Assembly (NCBI GenBank): GCA_015039365.1
Contig: WION01000019.1
Span: 248,001-312,000 of the forward strand
DNA from: Amanita rubescens
Taxonomy: Eukaryota > Basidiomycota > Agaricomycetes > Agaricales > Amanitaceae
Length of the DNA: 64,000 nt
Direction: 5' to 3'
Positions 1 to 11,361 of the stretch are shown piece after piece. The position numbers and the translations under genes were made by a program. The notes beneath the pieces were generated by a model, which was not told where the DNA came from, did no database searches, and saw only the letters and a list, made by a program, of their open reading frames with translations. How positions within the stretch are numbered: the first letter of the stretch is position 1; each line of letters starts with the position of its first letter.

Positions 1-490
1 TAATAGAGCACTTACTTCCTGCATATGTATCGCACATTAATGTGACAAGAAGGATTTGCCTATAGGTACAGTAGCACTCACCTCCTGGTACAATGAGCCA
101 CCTTATGTACATATCCAAATGTCAAGTAGTACTTACAGTCTAATTGTTGGCATGAATTCTGAACTAGAAATGGGACAGGTTCACGCACTTGCTTTTGGTG
201 ATGCAATCAGACCTCATTGGCATCAGTTATATCTCATCATCACTTACCCACTGTTGTCTATTGCATTAGATCTGGTTGCAGGTGCAGTTATAATATTGCT
301 CACTTTCATCAAAAAATGCTATTTTCAAGAAAATTGCATCACTATGTCAGCATACCAGGTTGAGCAGAACTACACACATCCTTCACCATGGTGTTTAGAA
401 AATAAAATTTACAGCAAAATGTGAAAGTGCACTCACATTCTGATTCATGTTTTTTGAACATCTACTGTTTTAGGTATGGCTATGAAAAGC
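1..490 (-). repeat. Serial 3-nt micro-exon array, copy 1 (partial)
   Basis: Read on the minus strand, splice-site pairs enclose exactly three bases at 437-439 (AAT), about 380 (GAT), 248-250 (TGG), about 190 (CAA), about 136 (ACT), 82-84 (GAG) and 16-18 (GAA). One 15-nt exon lies near 306-320. Each is preceded by a pyrimidine/branch-like stretch and YAG or AAG, and followed by GTGAGT, GTAAGT or GTGYGT. Spacing is about 55-65 bp. The order AAT, (GAT), 15-nt, TGG matches the plus-strand copy at 22231-22371. The array continues past the left edge. Confidence 0.75.
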
Positions 491-1846
491 ACAGTACTTA
501 CTTTTTTGATGAACTTGCCAGGGCTTAACATTACTAGTCTTCTCAAAGGCATTTACAGCTTACCCAAAAGTATGGAAAGCAGTTGAGGGCATTCCAAATA
601 ACCTGACTCCATGAAAGCTCATGATTAACTAGGGCTTGTCTGAAAATTGTCAAAATTTATCACTGGAATTTGGAATGTGACTCTCACTTAAGGGCTGACT
701 TGACACAAAGATTAAGATTGTTCATTTGTGTTGAGACAAAGAGCTCATATAAGCTGGTATCATCAATTGCATCAGCAGTTTTCTCAGTCAATTCAGAACA
801 GTCCATCTCTGGTGTATCCATGTCTGTTGAACAATGTATTAGTATCTCTCATGATTCAAAAAATGTTAATTATTTTCACCTTGCAAGTGCACATATGCCT
901 TTGGAGGAAATTGAACATTTAGAACTTTGGAAAGGTATGTCTCCTGGAAAACAGTGTCAGCTTTTTCCTCAGCTTTAGCCCACCTATCTGATCCATCTTG
1001 TTCATCATTCAATTTAGCATATTCCTGAATCACCAGAGCATCAAATTTGGTGAATGCATTCACCAAAGGGACTGTGAATATGTCATTTAGGACACAAAAA
1101 TGAAATCAATAAAAGCACTGGATTTATTTGTGTCAGCTTACCTTTCCCTGTCCCTTTAGTAAAGAACTCAAGTTCTGATGATAGAATGGGACGAGAGCCA
1201 TCCATGGGTATACAATACCTATGAAAATGTTGACCAACTGGCCACGGCCATGTAGAAAAAAAATAAGAATACCAAATTGCATGCAACTGATCTCCTACTT
1301 CAATTGCAGCAGATCGCCTCTCAATGAATTTCCAAACATCCTGAAGCTCCTTGTTGTCCCCAGCTTCAAATCCCTGTGAATCATGGAAGATAAAGTTACT
1401 TCCAGCATATGTAATCTGGTCCTCTATATTGTGTATGCCTCGCTGAAAATATTGCATATCAATCCTAAGTTTCATGCAGAAGTTTACTCACCTCCATCGA
1501 TGGTGCCAAATGCATTGGCAAAAGTTCTGATTATTGGTGTCAAAAGGCAACCGCGGCCCCATAGTGCAGTACAGATGAAGATCAAGCATGCCTTCAAGCT
1601 CAATACCATTTTGATCATATACGATGGGCTTTGTCCCCTTTGCCACACCACAAACCTTCTCAAGGATAGTGGTCTTGCCTGCATTGGCCCTTCCTATGAT
1701 GAGAATGCGGAAATGGCGGCATTTGTATCGCTCTTTGAGCATATTAACAGAGCCTACATGATGAGAAATTTGAACTAGTAAATGACAGTGTATGCAGATT
1801 GCAACGTACATGATTCATTTGTGTTAGAAGCCTCCGACTGCGACAT
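1..1846 (-). CDS. P-loop GTPase, copy 1 (3' part off the window)
   Basis: Predicted GTP-binding protein of the AIG1/MMR_HSR1-like G-domain type common in Agaricomycetes; the cellular role is unknown. A start codon at 1846 gives a short exon, then an intron, then the G1/P-loop GRANAGKTT. The next exon has G3-like HDSQGFEAG, followed by KDQLHAIWY-type sequence, then CIPMDGSRP, and TKFDA (G4) near 1040. A further exon reads MDTPEMDCSELTEKTADAIDD. Five or more introns of 48-70 nt with canonical borders separate these. Near 670-530 the gene ends its ordinary coding part with a segment finishing NCFPYFW, then a 12-nt exon (539-492 region), and then enters the serial 3-nt exon array at 1-490. It is the inverted paralogue of the gene at 20733. 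CpG is nearly absent below about 1480 but normal in the P-loop exon. The end is not in the window. The GTPase assignment is secure by motifs; function is not. Confidence 0.8.
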
Positions 1847-2657
1847 GAGTTTTGCTTGTGCTGGACGGAAACAAGTCCTAGATACGGACGACAGCCCATC
1901 AGAGCGGACCAATGTTTGCGAAGTAGGAAAAAGTACGTTACTAGAGAGGCGCGTTCAAGAAGCAACGAAGTGGGGGTCGAGGTTTAAGAAGCGGCTGATG
2001 ATGGAGGTAGCCGGTAACCAGCTTCGATGCTTACTACTCCATAGGCAAACCCAGAACGAGTACATTCTGATCATCTGATAGCACATATATGCTGAGCCTA
2101 GGCTCAAATGACTCAGTCACGTCTCCGAATTCGGATTTCGGGTGACGGTACTACGATAATGCCTCAGCTGCACTTTGACCACTCGTCTGTAATGAAGCGC
2201 GAACCTTATGACATCATTATCGATTCGGGAACAACGCAACTATACGGCAAAGATCCTTTCACGTCCACAGATAACGCGGATGGGTGCCGATTACGAGCAG
2301 TATCATTGTCTTGGCGCCCGGCGTATTGATCCGATCATGAGATCTGAAAATGAGCACATACATAGCTGAGGTTGTGCGATCAGTCATCGATTCGCCATAA
2401 ACGCAATGGTACGACGAATGACAAGGAGATGCAGATGCATGACCATCCAAAGCATGGTTGGATGATTCTTGAGAATCTGAGTGTACGTCCTTATAATATA
2501 CATACTCTTTCCGGGAAGTTGCCATAGCATCGGCTCGGCTGAGGGTCAATCCGGCCGTGCGAAAGTAAAACAAGGGAATGCCCGCAGGTATTACAACAAC
2601 AAGCGGCTTGGTCAACTAGAGTCCAGCGACTAATAGTCGCATGTTCAGCGCTGGTGC
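1847..2657. other. Intergenic, with a possible aspartic-peptidase scrap
   Basis: No convincing gene. A plus-strand ORF at 2108-2329 contains IIIDSGTTQLYG, which looks like the second active-site motif of A1 aspartic peptidases. It lies 0.3 kb beyond the end of the minus-strand peptidase gene and in the opposite orientation. No flanking peptidase motifs were found, so it may be chance. The remaining open frames are short and featureless. Confidence 0.3.
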
Positions 2658-4204
2658 CTACGATTCTTGGGTTGTTTCATGAAATGGCGCCAACCCAAGT
2701 TTTGGCCTTAATTCATTCTCTGTATTAAATACGACGTATGCATTCTTCATAAAACTATGAGGTTCTGTTAGTTTTTGTCAACAGATACAGTTGGATTTCA
2801 CCTGTTGCCTAAAGCCCATGAACCTGAAGGCCATTCACCCTCGGGCATCACCTGAATTGCCCCGAGACATACATGCTCGTTGTCCGAGTGGCCTTGGTTT
2901 GAATAGGTTCCTCCGTGGTTAACAATGGTCCCGAAGAGCATAAAACTAGAATTGCGCATCAATATCAATATGCTCCTTGAGAGCCTTGCTCACCTATCAC
3001 GACTCAACGTCCAATCTTGGCCACCCCATGAAAAACTTATTTTGGGAAATGGGTGTAAGTTACACCTGAGGATCCAATGCTCATTCCTTTTGACAGCAGT
3101 TTCTATCTTGGCGTAGATCTTATCCACCTGTTCTTGAGGGCCAAATATCGTATCCGTTCCACTGATGATAAGTGTCCGCAATTTCTCTGCTATAACTTCT
3201 TCGCCCACTTTGACCTTTCCATTATCGATTGCCCAGTACGACAAGACTGCTTTTTTCAACCCCACGGCCCCCGCCTTGACGCCTGGATGGTACTCGAGAC
3301 GACTTTCGTCAAACAACTCCGGATCTCCAAGCCAGCCGATGAAGAGTTTGGAACCGGTCTCTGCGATGTGGAAAGCAAAGACGCGAGTAAGTCTGTGTTG
3401 ACTGAGGAGCTCGGCGATAACAGATTTTCCCTTGTTGAAGGACAAAGCGGGGAAAGCGAAACCGAGAATGCTGATCATTTAAATTTCAGCACAAAAATTC
3501 AAGTAGACAAATAGGAGATCGCTAACCCGTCATACGGCTGATTGTCAAAGTCTCTTGTGAAGCCCGCTAAAGCACCATATAGGTGTCTTATTACTGTTAC
3601 GCCTCCAAATATTACATTGCCTTCGTACGCTCTGCTTTTTTCATCGTTTGAATTGACTTTCAACAAACCCCGCACGCCATACTTAGGCCTATACGTTTTA
3701 ATGTATAGTGCACCTGACTTGGGTGGTATCTGCAATATAGTTTTCCGAATATCTGGATTCTCAGGCGGTTCACGAGCAACCCAGAGGTCTGATGATCCAG
3801 TATCGACTTTCACTTTGAATACAGTGTTATGGATGTTGATTCGTGCGACGAAAACATTGTCGTATTCAAATCGATTTGTTTTGTAGTGCTGGAGGTTTAT
3901 CGTGATCAGCTGCGGGTTCCGCCGTTCAATGGGTGATGCCGAAACAAACGACCCATCAGCGTGAGGGTCGATATCGTTACCCTGTGGTTGAAATTCAGCA
4001 TGTCGATAAAATAAGTAGGGGAACATGCCTCCATACCATGGTAAAAGTCTCGTCATCAGTGTAGGAGTAGTAATTTAATACGCCGTCCATTGTTGAGTTG
4101 CTGTCGAGAAGGATGAAGTCATCTTCGCTTTGTTTGCGACGGGAGCGAGCGGAGAAGGTGACAGTGGCAGTGAGGAGGATAACCACCAGCTTTGAAAGGA
4201 TCAT
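2658..4204 (-). CDS. Pepsin-like aspartic peptidase, second motif altered
   Basis: Secreted A1-family aspartic peptidase in at least five exons. ATG at 4204 (an in-frame GTG upstream is not needed) gives the hydrophobic signal peptide MILSKLVVILLTATVTFSA and a basic/acidic propeptide. Exon 1 is 4037-4204, exon 2 is 3527-3981, and exon 3 runs from 3470. The first catalytic motif VDTGSSDLWVA is intact, and FTRDFDNQPYDGILGFAFP follows across an intron. The second catalytic region reads LIISGTDTIFGPQEQV, where the family has DTGTT, so the second aspartate appears replaced by serine. The C-terminus is spread over two further exons: ISFSWGGQDWTLSRD, then CLGAIQV and WALGN, then SFMKNAYVVFNTEN and KLGLAPF, with the stop at 2658-2660. 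Length is normal for the family. It is either a catalytically dead homologue or uses an atypical residue. Confidence 0.8.
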
Positions 4205-4581
4205 CAACAAAGATCTCGTGAACACAGAGAAAAAAGAATTGGTCTGGATGATGACGACAAGGCGACATTGCCAATACGTTTTCCGAGTTGCCCGAGTTCA
4301 AGTTGCCCCTTGATAAATGGTTTCCATGAGCTATGGTCTGCTATGGTTGGTCACTGCACTCCCAAACTGATGAATTTACATACCGTTATACTCTGGTGTA
4401 CTCCGACGCATCATGGAGTACTATTTGATAGACGTTAGCAGACAAGAAGATGGTGCGGTCGGAACTGCGTAGATGCCGTACTTTATCTCGCTAAGATAAA
4501 AATTTAAACATCAACCGAACCTGAGCACAACGAAAAGCCAAACCTCGTTTTGCTCTCGTCGTCGCCGGCAGTGAGCACCGG

Positions 4582-7278
4582 ATGCTCCGAGCCTTGCGTC
4601 TTGTTTCTAGTTGCCGCCATCAGATAAGAGTCATAAGACTCGAATCACCTCCCTTATCTTTTCCCAACCACTTCTGCTCATCGTTCTCGACGGCCACCAC
4701 AACACGCGCTAGGATGGACACCATCACAGCTTCGCTTTCTGCCATCTCCATCACTCCAGTCGCCTCAGCTGTACACAATGAAACCTCTTCACCAGCGAGC
4801 TGGAAAGACGCGCTTCTAGGAGCTTCCTCTGCACCTGCCTCATACAACCTCATCAAGACCCTCGTCTACAAGCCAAAAACCCCAAAATCAACTGCCCCGG
4901 TTCCAGTCATTGTCATCGCAAACGAAATCACGGAGACTTCGTCCAGTACCCTCGGAAAAAAACTCAATCTTAAAGAACTTCGTCTCGCTTCCGAAGACCT
5001 TCTCACTGATTTTTTTTCGCTCGACAAAAACTCACGTACGTCCCCTATCTATGAGATTCTCTTCTCTACTAACGTTTGGTGGTAGTCTCCCCTCTTGCTT
5101 TGACAGAAAAAAACTTTTCTCGCGTTTCCACTGTCGTTGATGCTTCCATTGACTCAGATACCATCTATGCCCTACATGCCTCCTCCTCCTCTTCTACCAT
5201 CTTCCTCAAGGGAAAAGACGTACTCGCATATCTTCGCAATCTAGAAACGTCTGAAACCAAGCTCCAAATTGTCGATTTCGCCGAACCCGCTGCTCCATCC
5301 GCCACCAGTGCAACAGCCCCTGCTCCTGTTGTTCCAGCAAAAGAAAAGGAAGACGCAAAGATAGAGGGTGCAGTTCAGATTGCTATCGGAGTTAAGAAAG
5401 AGGTTGATTTTGCATCGTGGTATACCAATGTGCGTTTTTTTCATCGATAAATTTTTCCTTGTGCTGATTATGAGTGATTAGGTCCTGATCAAAGCGGACA
5501 TGTTAGACTATTACAGTGTCAGTGGTTGCTATATCCTCAAACCCTGGTCATACAGTATCTGGGAGGAGATCCAACGTATGATCAATGGACTACCATCGTC
5601 ATTCGCTTCTAACGTCTAAACAGAGTGGTTCAACACTCAGATCAAGGAGCTCGGCGTCCAAAATTCATACTTCCCCATGTTTGTGTCAGCCAAAGTCCTA
5701 GAGCGGGAGAAAGACCATATCGAAGGATTCTCTCCAGAAGTTGCATGGGTCACACGAGCGTTCGTACAAACTTTGCCCTTCGATCCGTTAGCTAATTGAT
5801 GACGTGTAAATCACAGTGGAAACTCAGATCTAGAAGAGCCAATTGCAATTCGCCCGACTTCGGAGACGGCAATGTACCCTTGTAAGTCTACATATGCGCT
5901 TCAGAAGAGTGCATATATTCACTCATGTGGCAGACTACGCTAAATGGATCAAGAGTCATCGTGATCTTCCACTCAAACTCAACCAATGGAATAGCGTCGT
6001 TCGATGGGAATTCAAAAACCCTCGTACGTTACTCCGCATCATTCTCCTTCTCTTTTTAACACGACTACCTTCGCAGAACCTTTCCTTCGTACACGAGAGT
6101 TTCTCTGGCAAGAAGGCCATACGGCACACCTCACCAAAGCCGAGGCTGATACCGAGGTACTGCAAATCCTCGACCTCTACCGCCAAGTATATGAGGACCT
6201 CCTCGCTGTTCCGGTTATCCCCGGTATCAAGTCCGAGAAGGAGAAATTCGCTGGAGGACTTTACACGACCACCCTGGAGGGGTTCGTCCCCACCTCTGGA
6301 CGAGGAATCCAAGCTGCTACGTCTCACTGCCTTGGTCAAAACTTTTCCAGGGCTGAGATGTTCAACATTGTCGTAGAGGATCCGAATGATCCAACTGGCC
6401 AGGGCAAGTTGCACGTTTGGCAGAACTCGTGGGGTCTTAGTACCCGTACGATTGGTGTGATGGTTATGATTCACGGAGATAACCAGGGTTTGGTCCTTCC
6501 TCCAAGGGTAGCCTCCGTTCAGGCTATCATTGTACCGTGCGGTATCACCGCTCGTACATCCGATGAGGACAGGAAGAAGATTAATGGATCTTGCGAAGAG
6601 CTTGCGGCAAAGTTGAAAAAGGCCGGGATCAGAGCCAAGGCAGATTTGAGGGAAGGATACACGCCAGGATACAAGTTCAACGATTGGGAACAAAAGGTGT
6701 GTGTTATCGTCTCTTTTGTTGACGGACGATTGTGACTGATGCTGGGACGTTAGGGTGTTCCTCTCCGACTCGAAATAGGTCCCAACGACCTCACCAAATC
6801 TCAAACTGTCACTGTCCGCAGAGATACGGGCGCTAAACATCCAATCTCACTCTCCAACGTGGAAACGACTGTGCAAACTATGCTTGACACGATCCAAAAG
6901 GAAATGTTCAATCGTGCCAAGGAGGCATACGATTCACGTGTTATTCCGGTTACCAAGTGGGAAGATGTCGTTCCCACGTTGGATAACAAGTGTATTGTGG
7001 CTATGCCATGGTGTGAGGTCGAAGCATGCGAGGATGATATCAAGGATAGGAGTGGGAGAGCGTGAGTGTCTTCAATGTTGTCTACAGGCTTTCTGAAAAG
7101 CTAACGAGGCACGCGTAGAGCTGAGCCTACGGACGAGCGCGCGCCTAGTGCCGGTGCTAAATCACTCGCTATTCCGTTTGATCAATCCCGCTGGCCGGCA
7201 ATTGAACCTGGCAAGACCAAGTGTACGGCGTGTGGTCAGGATGCGAAGAGGTGGACGTTGTTTGGTAGGTCGTATTAA
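4582..7278 (+). CDS. Prolyl-tRNA synthetase
   Basis: Class II prolyl-tRNA synthetase of the eukaryotic/archaeal type, which charges tRNA-Pro. Nine exons are inferred. An N-terminal YbaK-like editing region (about residues 45-230) is followed by the catalytic core. [15 protein letters not shown] spans an intron at about 5431-5481. Later landmarks are [20 protein letters not shown], the motif 2 region [20 protein letters not shown], and [18 protein letters not shown] with GLVLPPRVA. The C-terminal Zn-type tail has [12 protein letters not shown] and CTACGQ. It ends WTLFGRSY at 7278. The first ATG (4582) precedes a 44-residue Arg/Ser-rich, acid-free stretch resembling a mitochondrial presequence. 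A second in-frame ATG at 4714 begins MDTITASL, as expected for a cytosolic form. All splice junctions keep frame. It appears intact and is probably the only copy in the window. Confidence 0.95.
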
Positions 7279-8909
7279 TGTGTAGAGTTCCGTGGGCAGA
7301 ACGAAATTGGTGCTTTGTATATCATAATCAATTACTGTCGGGGAATACGAATAGGTGTAGCCGTTCCGGGACACACAGGCTCCTGATTCGTACTACCAAT
7401 GGTACTTGACTAGATGGCCCCGTCACGACGCTGATAAATGACCTTTCGCATCGTGGTGCTACTGCCTTAAGGCACAACCAGCATTGCGAAGTTGTTGTGG
7501 ATGTTTGCTTGGAGAAGTTCTGTTAGCGCACGCTGTGATGCGGTTATCGCCCCCTGTGGCATACTTTGTCTGACAATGTCCCGTAATTGGGGCTGCGTAC
7601 GTTGCGAGACTGATGTTTTCGGCGTTACCCTCGAATTTGGCGCGAAAGTTAAACTTTCCCTGCATCACTTCAGTTGACTCTCTGCTCACGCCATTGTCAG
7701 AGAAAATGATTGTAACCTACTACGGAGACATACCGTCGCGCGCTGACAGCCGGCTGAGTAAACTATAGCCTTCCTTCAAGGACCGTTATAAACACAGAAG
7801 CGAGAATCTTCCGTTTTCATGCTTTGAACATTTTACTATTAGATCTCGTGTTTGTCTCGCTAGAGGTAACTTTGTTCTCAATTAAAATGATATGTGCCAT
7901 GCAGTTATTCAAGATACGAACCTGACGGCTGTACAAGGTTGGTTCAATTAGTACAAAGCGTTCAAGGAACTAGTCCGGAAGTTCAGCGGCTCTGATATGT
8001 GACATGTGACATAACACATTAACAGGTTTATGACATTGACAGCACCTCATGACGGTTGAGGACGGTCGTCATTAATCAGAGAAGTTGAATTGTGAGTCTC
8101 GCATCAGGAAACACAGTGAGCAAGGGGTATTAACTTGAACTTCAAACCGTCAGCGAATCAGTCCTTTCCACGTCGCCAAGTTCATAGCCTTGACCATCCA
8201 TCCAGCTTCAAGAGCTACATGTTCCATTATGTATGTTCAGCTGTCAGCACCGCCCGCTATGAAACGTAAACCTTATTTCAGACCAAATCGGCAAATACAC
8301 CCTTGACAAGAATGACATGGTACGAGTCCTTTTTATCTTCAGCTGAATTAACGCTGAAAAATTGCTGCTCGACTTGACTCTTATGTTGCCAACATCCTCA
8401 CATCAATCGGGTCTCTTTTTCCTCGACGCATACAGTTCGATAACAGCACAATGACTCCACAGCAGGGATCTTCGTTCCGATGTCAAGGGCCAATACATAA
8501 TCTCGACGTTGATGACGGATCAGGTTGATCTACGTGAGGCACCATCTGGATCACGTCATTAAGTCAATGATGGTTGCTGGTAAGCAGAACCTAGCACATT
8601 TCTTCATAGAGGGAACTTAGAGCACTAAGTATCCATATTACTGGAATCCAACTACTATTCGGTGGCCTTACCTCACACCACTTCAATCGTCATCGTGCAA
8701 TCTCATCTTTCGCTCCTACGATCAGTCGCTCTTAGAAACCTGTCAGCGGGAACAGATGATGTATAACGTCATCTTTGGACTGCGAAACAAGGCTGTAACT
8801 ACAGGTCGTTTTTGGTAATCGTTTATATCAAGATGCAAGGGAACTAGATGAAACACGGATTTCAATTTATATACGTACGTTCCTGCAATTATCCAGGTCG
8901 TCACTCTCA
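7279..8909. other. Duplicated 5' flank of membrane gene A
   Basis: No gene. From about 7780 the sequence is recognisably related to 37620-38680 and 50970-51630. Shared strings include CTCGTGTTTGTCTC, GGTTCAATTA and the block at 8518-8565. It is therefore the upstream part of a segmental duplication that carries the membrane-protein gene. Nothing was recognised in 7300-7770. Confidence 0.6.
8518..8565 (+). promoter_or_regulatory. Conserved upstream block of membrane family
   Basis: The string GTTGATCTACGTGAGGCACC and the following GGATCACGTCATTAA recur upstream of other copies at 38261-38315, 51245-51290 and (diverged) 63755-63797. It lies about 350-400 bp before the start codons. Conservation may simply reflect recent duplication. 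Confidence 0.35.
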
Positions 8910-10704
8910 ATGCTTGCCCATAAGGTGCGTCAGTGTACCCAATCACAGGCCATCTGTGACACTTAACCAAAACAGCTTCCTGTCGGACTAGTACTTCTGT
9001 TATCCTTTTTCACCGTTGCTCTTGGTTCAGGCCCCAACTGAGCTGCGTGCCTACAGCAAGCCCTTCAAAACAACGGTTCGCTCGAAGGCACCGTTGATAC
9101 CAACGGAAATCCAACAACAAACACAAGCCAGATAACTGGGCTCACGTACGATCGTTGCGTGGCAGATTGCGGTCATGGATCAGTTAGTTTCGACTGGCAC
9201 ACGTTCTCCCAGCAATTTACTTCGTGGCTCCTCCCGTGGCTAGCCCTTATTTCTCAGCTGCCGTACGGTTCACGAGATACGCTGAGCAACTGCCTAGCTG
9301 TGCTCCTGACGATTGGATCCTTGCAGCATACTCTCTCGCACTCTCTGTCATCAGTAATCGATGGATGGTCAAACGGTTTGGAAGGAGCAACTATCTCAGC
9401 AGTCGTTTGGCAGCCCAGACTCTGAGTAATCTTCAACAGGTGTCTCTGGACCTTCCTGACGATGATCATGTACTGCCGTCCCTAATCGTTATTCAAAAGA
9501 ACCAGCAGTGGTGGCAAAAGCTCGCTCAGGGCCTTGATTATGCAGTACCAAAGTGGACGTTGGCTTCAATCATGTCCGTTGTGTATGTTGTATTGGCCGA
9601 TCTCTTCACGTGGATCGATACCCTTTCTGGGCCTCTTTCCAATGTCGTCGTCAATGCCACTGGTGGAGGCATTTCGTCGCTTTGGTTATGTTTCTTGCCT
9701 ATCGTCATTGGGAACCTACAACTATCCCCTAAAACCGACCCTAATCGCATTTGTAGAGCTTTTGATCACGCCAACCCGTGCCTTTTTGTCGCTATGGATG
9801 AGGGCCCGCCAAAACAGGCTCGCGGCTCCTTATTAATAAATATTCGGACGGAACCCCGCGATGCCATTGAAGAGGATGAACTATCCTCAGCGCCTGTGTA
9901 CTTTTATGCTCGGGCCTTCACATGGATACGCTTGGCACGGAAAGTAGCTGACGGTTTCGACGCTGCTTCACAACATGCGTCCGATCATCGTACAAGTGGC
10001 GTTCCTCCAAGCAAGCGGGAAGATGTCATTGAATATTGCAAGAGCGATAACCAAACAAATACGCATTTATATGAAATTTATAGCATCTTTGTGACATCCG
10101 CACTTCTGGCGATGTTTCTACAATGGGGTACGACATGAGCTTCGATTATGGCTATGTTCTTCACACCCACCAAAGGTCAGCTCATCCGATCATGATCGTG
10201 TATTGCCATTCTTACGGATTTCATCATCTAGGCCTCGGATGCCGTTCCGGAGCTTACCTGCTCTATGGAATCAACTCCACTTTGATTTGGCTGCTCTGTG
10301 TCCTATCGAGCATCCTTGCTCATTGCTACAAGGAGTCTAAGAAGGGTACTGCTACCAGCACATTTATTTGGGGAGCTTCCCTTGCTCTTCGTCACACGGC
10401 TAAAACCCTGGCTGCGTGTAATGCCGTTTGGCTGTTTCTGAGCGCAATATTTCAATTCACCAATCTTGACGATACTTGCTGGTGTAACACGAGCAAGCTT
10501 AGTCTTCACAGTAAAGCATACACTGTGATAACATACAGGGATCCGCTTTTAGCGAGCATCAAGATTGCTTGGGCTGGTGGGCTGACGATGGCATTTCTTA
10601 CGGCAGCCCTGTTCCTTGTCGCGCTCAACGTTTTACGGAAACGTCCGGCGAAGCAGCCGGAGAGTATACTGTTGCAGCCGATGGGACCGGAGAGCAGCCA
10701 CTAG
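8910..10704 (+). pseudogene. Membrane-protein family copy A, disabled
   Basis: Homologue of the five intact genes at 31504, 35028, 38681, 51634 and 60750, of unknown function. Exon 1 is 8910-8924, exon 2 is 8976-10175 and exon 3 is 10232-10704. Three lesions break it: an in-frame TGA at 9039-9041 just after the signal peptide, a 7-nt deletion near 9318 where other copies read GGATCTCCGACCCTTGC, and a TGA at about 10136 in the segment that is GTTGAAIMAM elsewhere. The remaining sequence is close to copies D and E, so inactivation looks recent. Splice sites of both introns are preserved. Confidence 0.85.
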
Positions 10705-11172
10705 GATCCTACGCCCAGTTCCGCGTTTTGCAAGCGTGCCTCATTGTAGTTCTCGTTTAAATCTGGTTTTTGGCATAATTTTGGTGACATGGAGAGAATA
10801 GTGGTGCTGGCGGTATTTATATATTATTTAAATCTCTATGGTCGATGGCGGCGAGTGTATTAATCTGAACTGTAGCCTACACAGTATTCTTCTTAACTTT
10901 TTCTCATCATTGCTGCACATAATATGTTTTGGATATTAAAATACGTACCGTACTACCTGTCGGACTAGTGACTGCGTGGCCGATGGTTCAATCGTAGGTC
11001 GTTATAGATCTCATAGCCATTACTGCCCTACAACGATTTTCAGATCCTTCGTTTTCTACATATCTAAGTGCGCACGTTTTGTCCCACCCATTGGGAAATA
11101 CGTAAAACGAAATTTGACCGCCAATCGCGAACGTCGAGCCGTAATTTGAGAATTTCTCTTTCAGAAGTTTGA
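10705..11172. other. 3' flank of copy A
   Basis: No gene. The segment 11020-11150 (CAACGATTTTCAGATCCTTCG and following) resembles 53600-53740 downstream of copy E, so the duplication unit includes downstream sequence. Confidence 0.45.
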
Positions 11173-11361
11173 TTATTTACTTAAAGCAACTCTGACGCGT
11201 GTTCCTGAGGTAAGCCTCAGCATCGCGGCATGTATAGTGTCGGACCCAATCTCCCGGAGCGGCGCTGATGCCAGTGCTTTCGTGGTATAATCACCAGCAA
11301 TATCGAAGTTCATCTCAACATTACTAATGGCGAAATTATCCGCTGCTGCGAAGAACGGCAT
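11173..11361 (-). pseudogene. Fragment of short Asn-rich protein family
   Basis: Starting at ATG 11361 the frame reads MPFFAAADNFAISNVEMN then DIAGDYT. This matches the N-terminal motif of the genes at 11996, 17418 and 26534 (MPFF..A.NF.....MNDV.GDY). The Asn-rich second half and later exons are absent, and the frame runs on into unrelated sequence. It is probably a decayed or truncated member in inverted orientation to its neighbour. Confidence 0.45.

Noticed and set aside
2259..2615. 118-codon minus-strand ORF
   Set aside because: Composition looks random, no motif, and the C-terminal exons of the peptidase end before it.
2870..2915. tRNA-like string CGTTGTCCGAGTGGCC near GGTTTGAATAGG
   Set aside because: No cloverleaf could be drawn, and the opposite strand is a coding exon (CLGAIQV region) of the peptidase.
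5956..6840. 294-codon minus-strand ORF
   Set aside because: Shadow of the prolyl-tRNA synthetase catalytic exons on the opposite strand.
7459..7689. Short minus-strand ORF after the prolyl-tRNA synthetase
   Set aside because: No motif, partner exon or counterpart in the other duplicated flanks.
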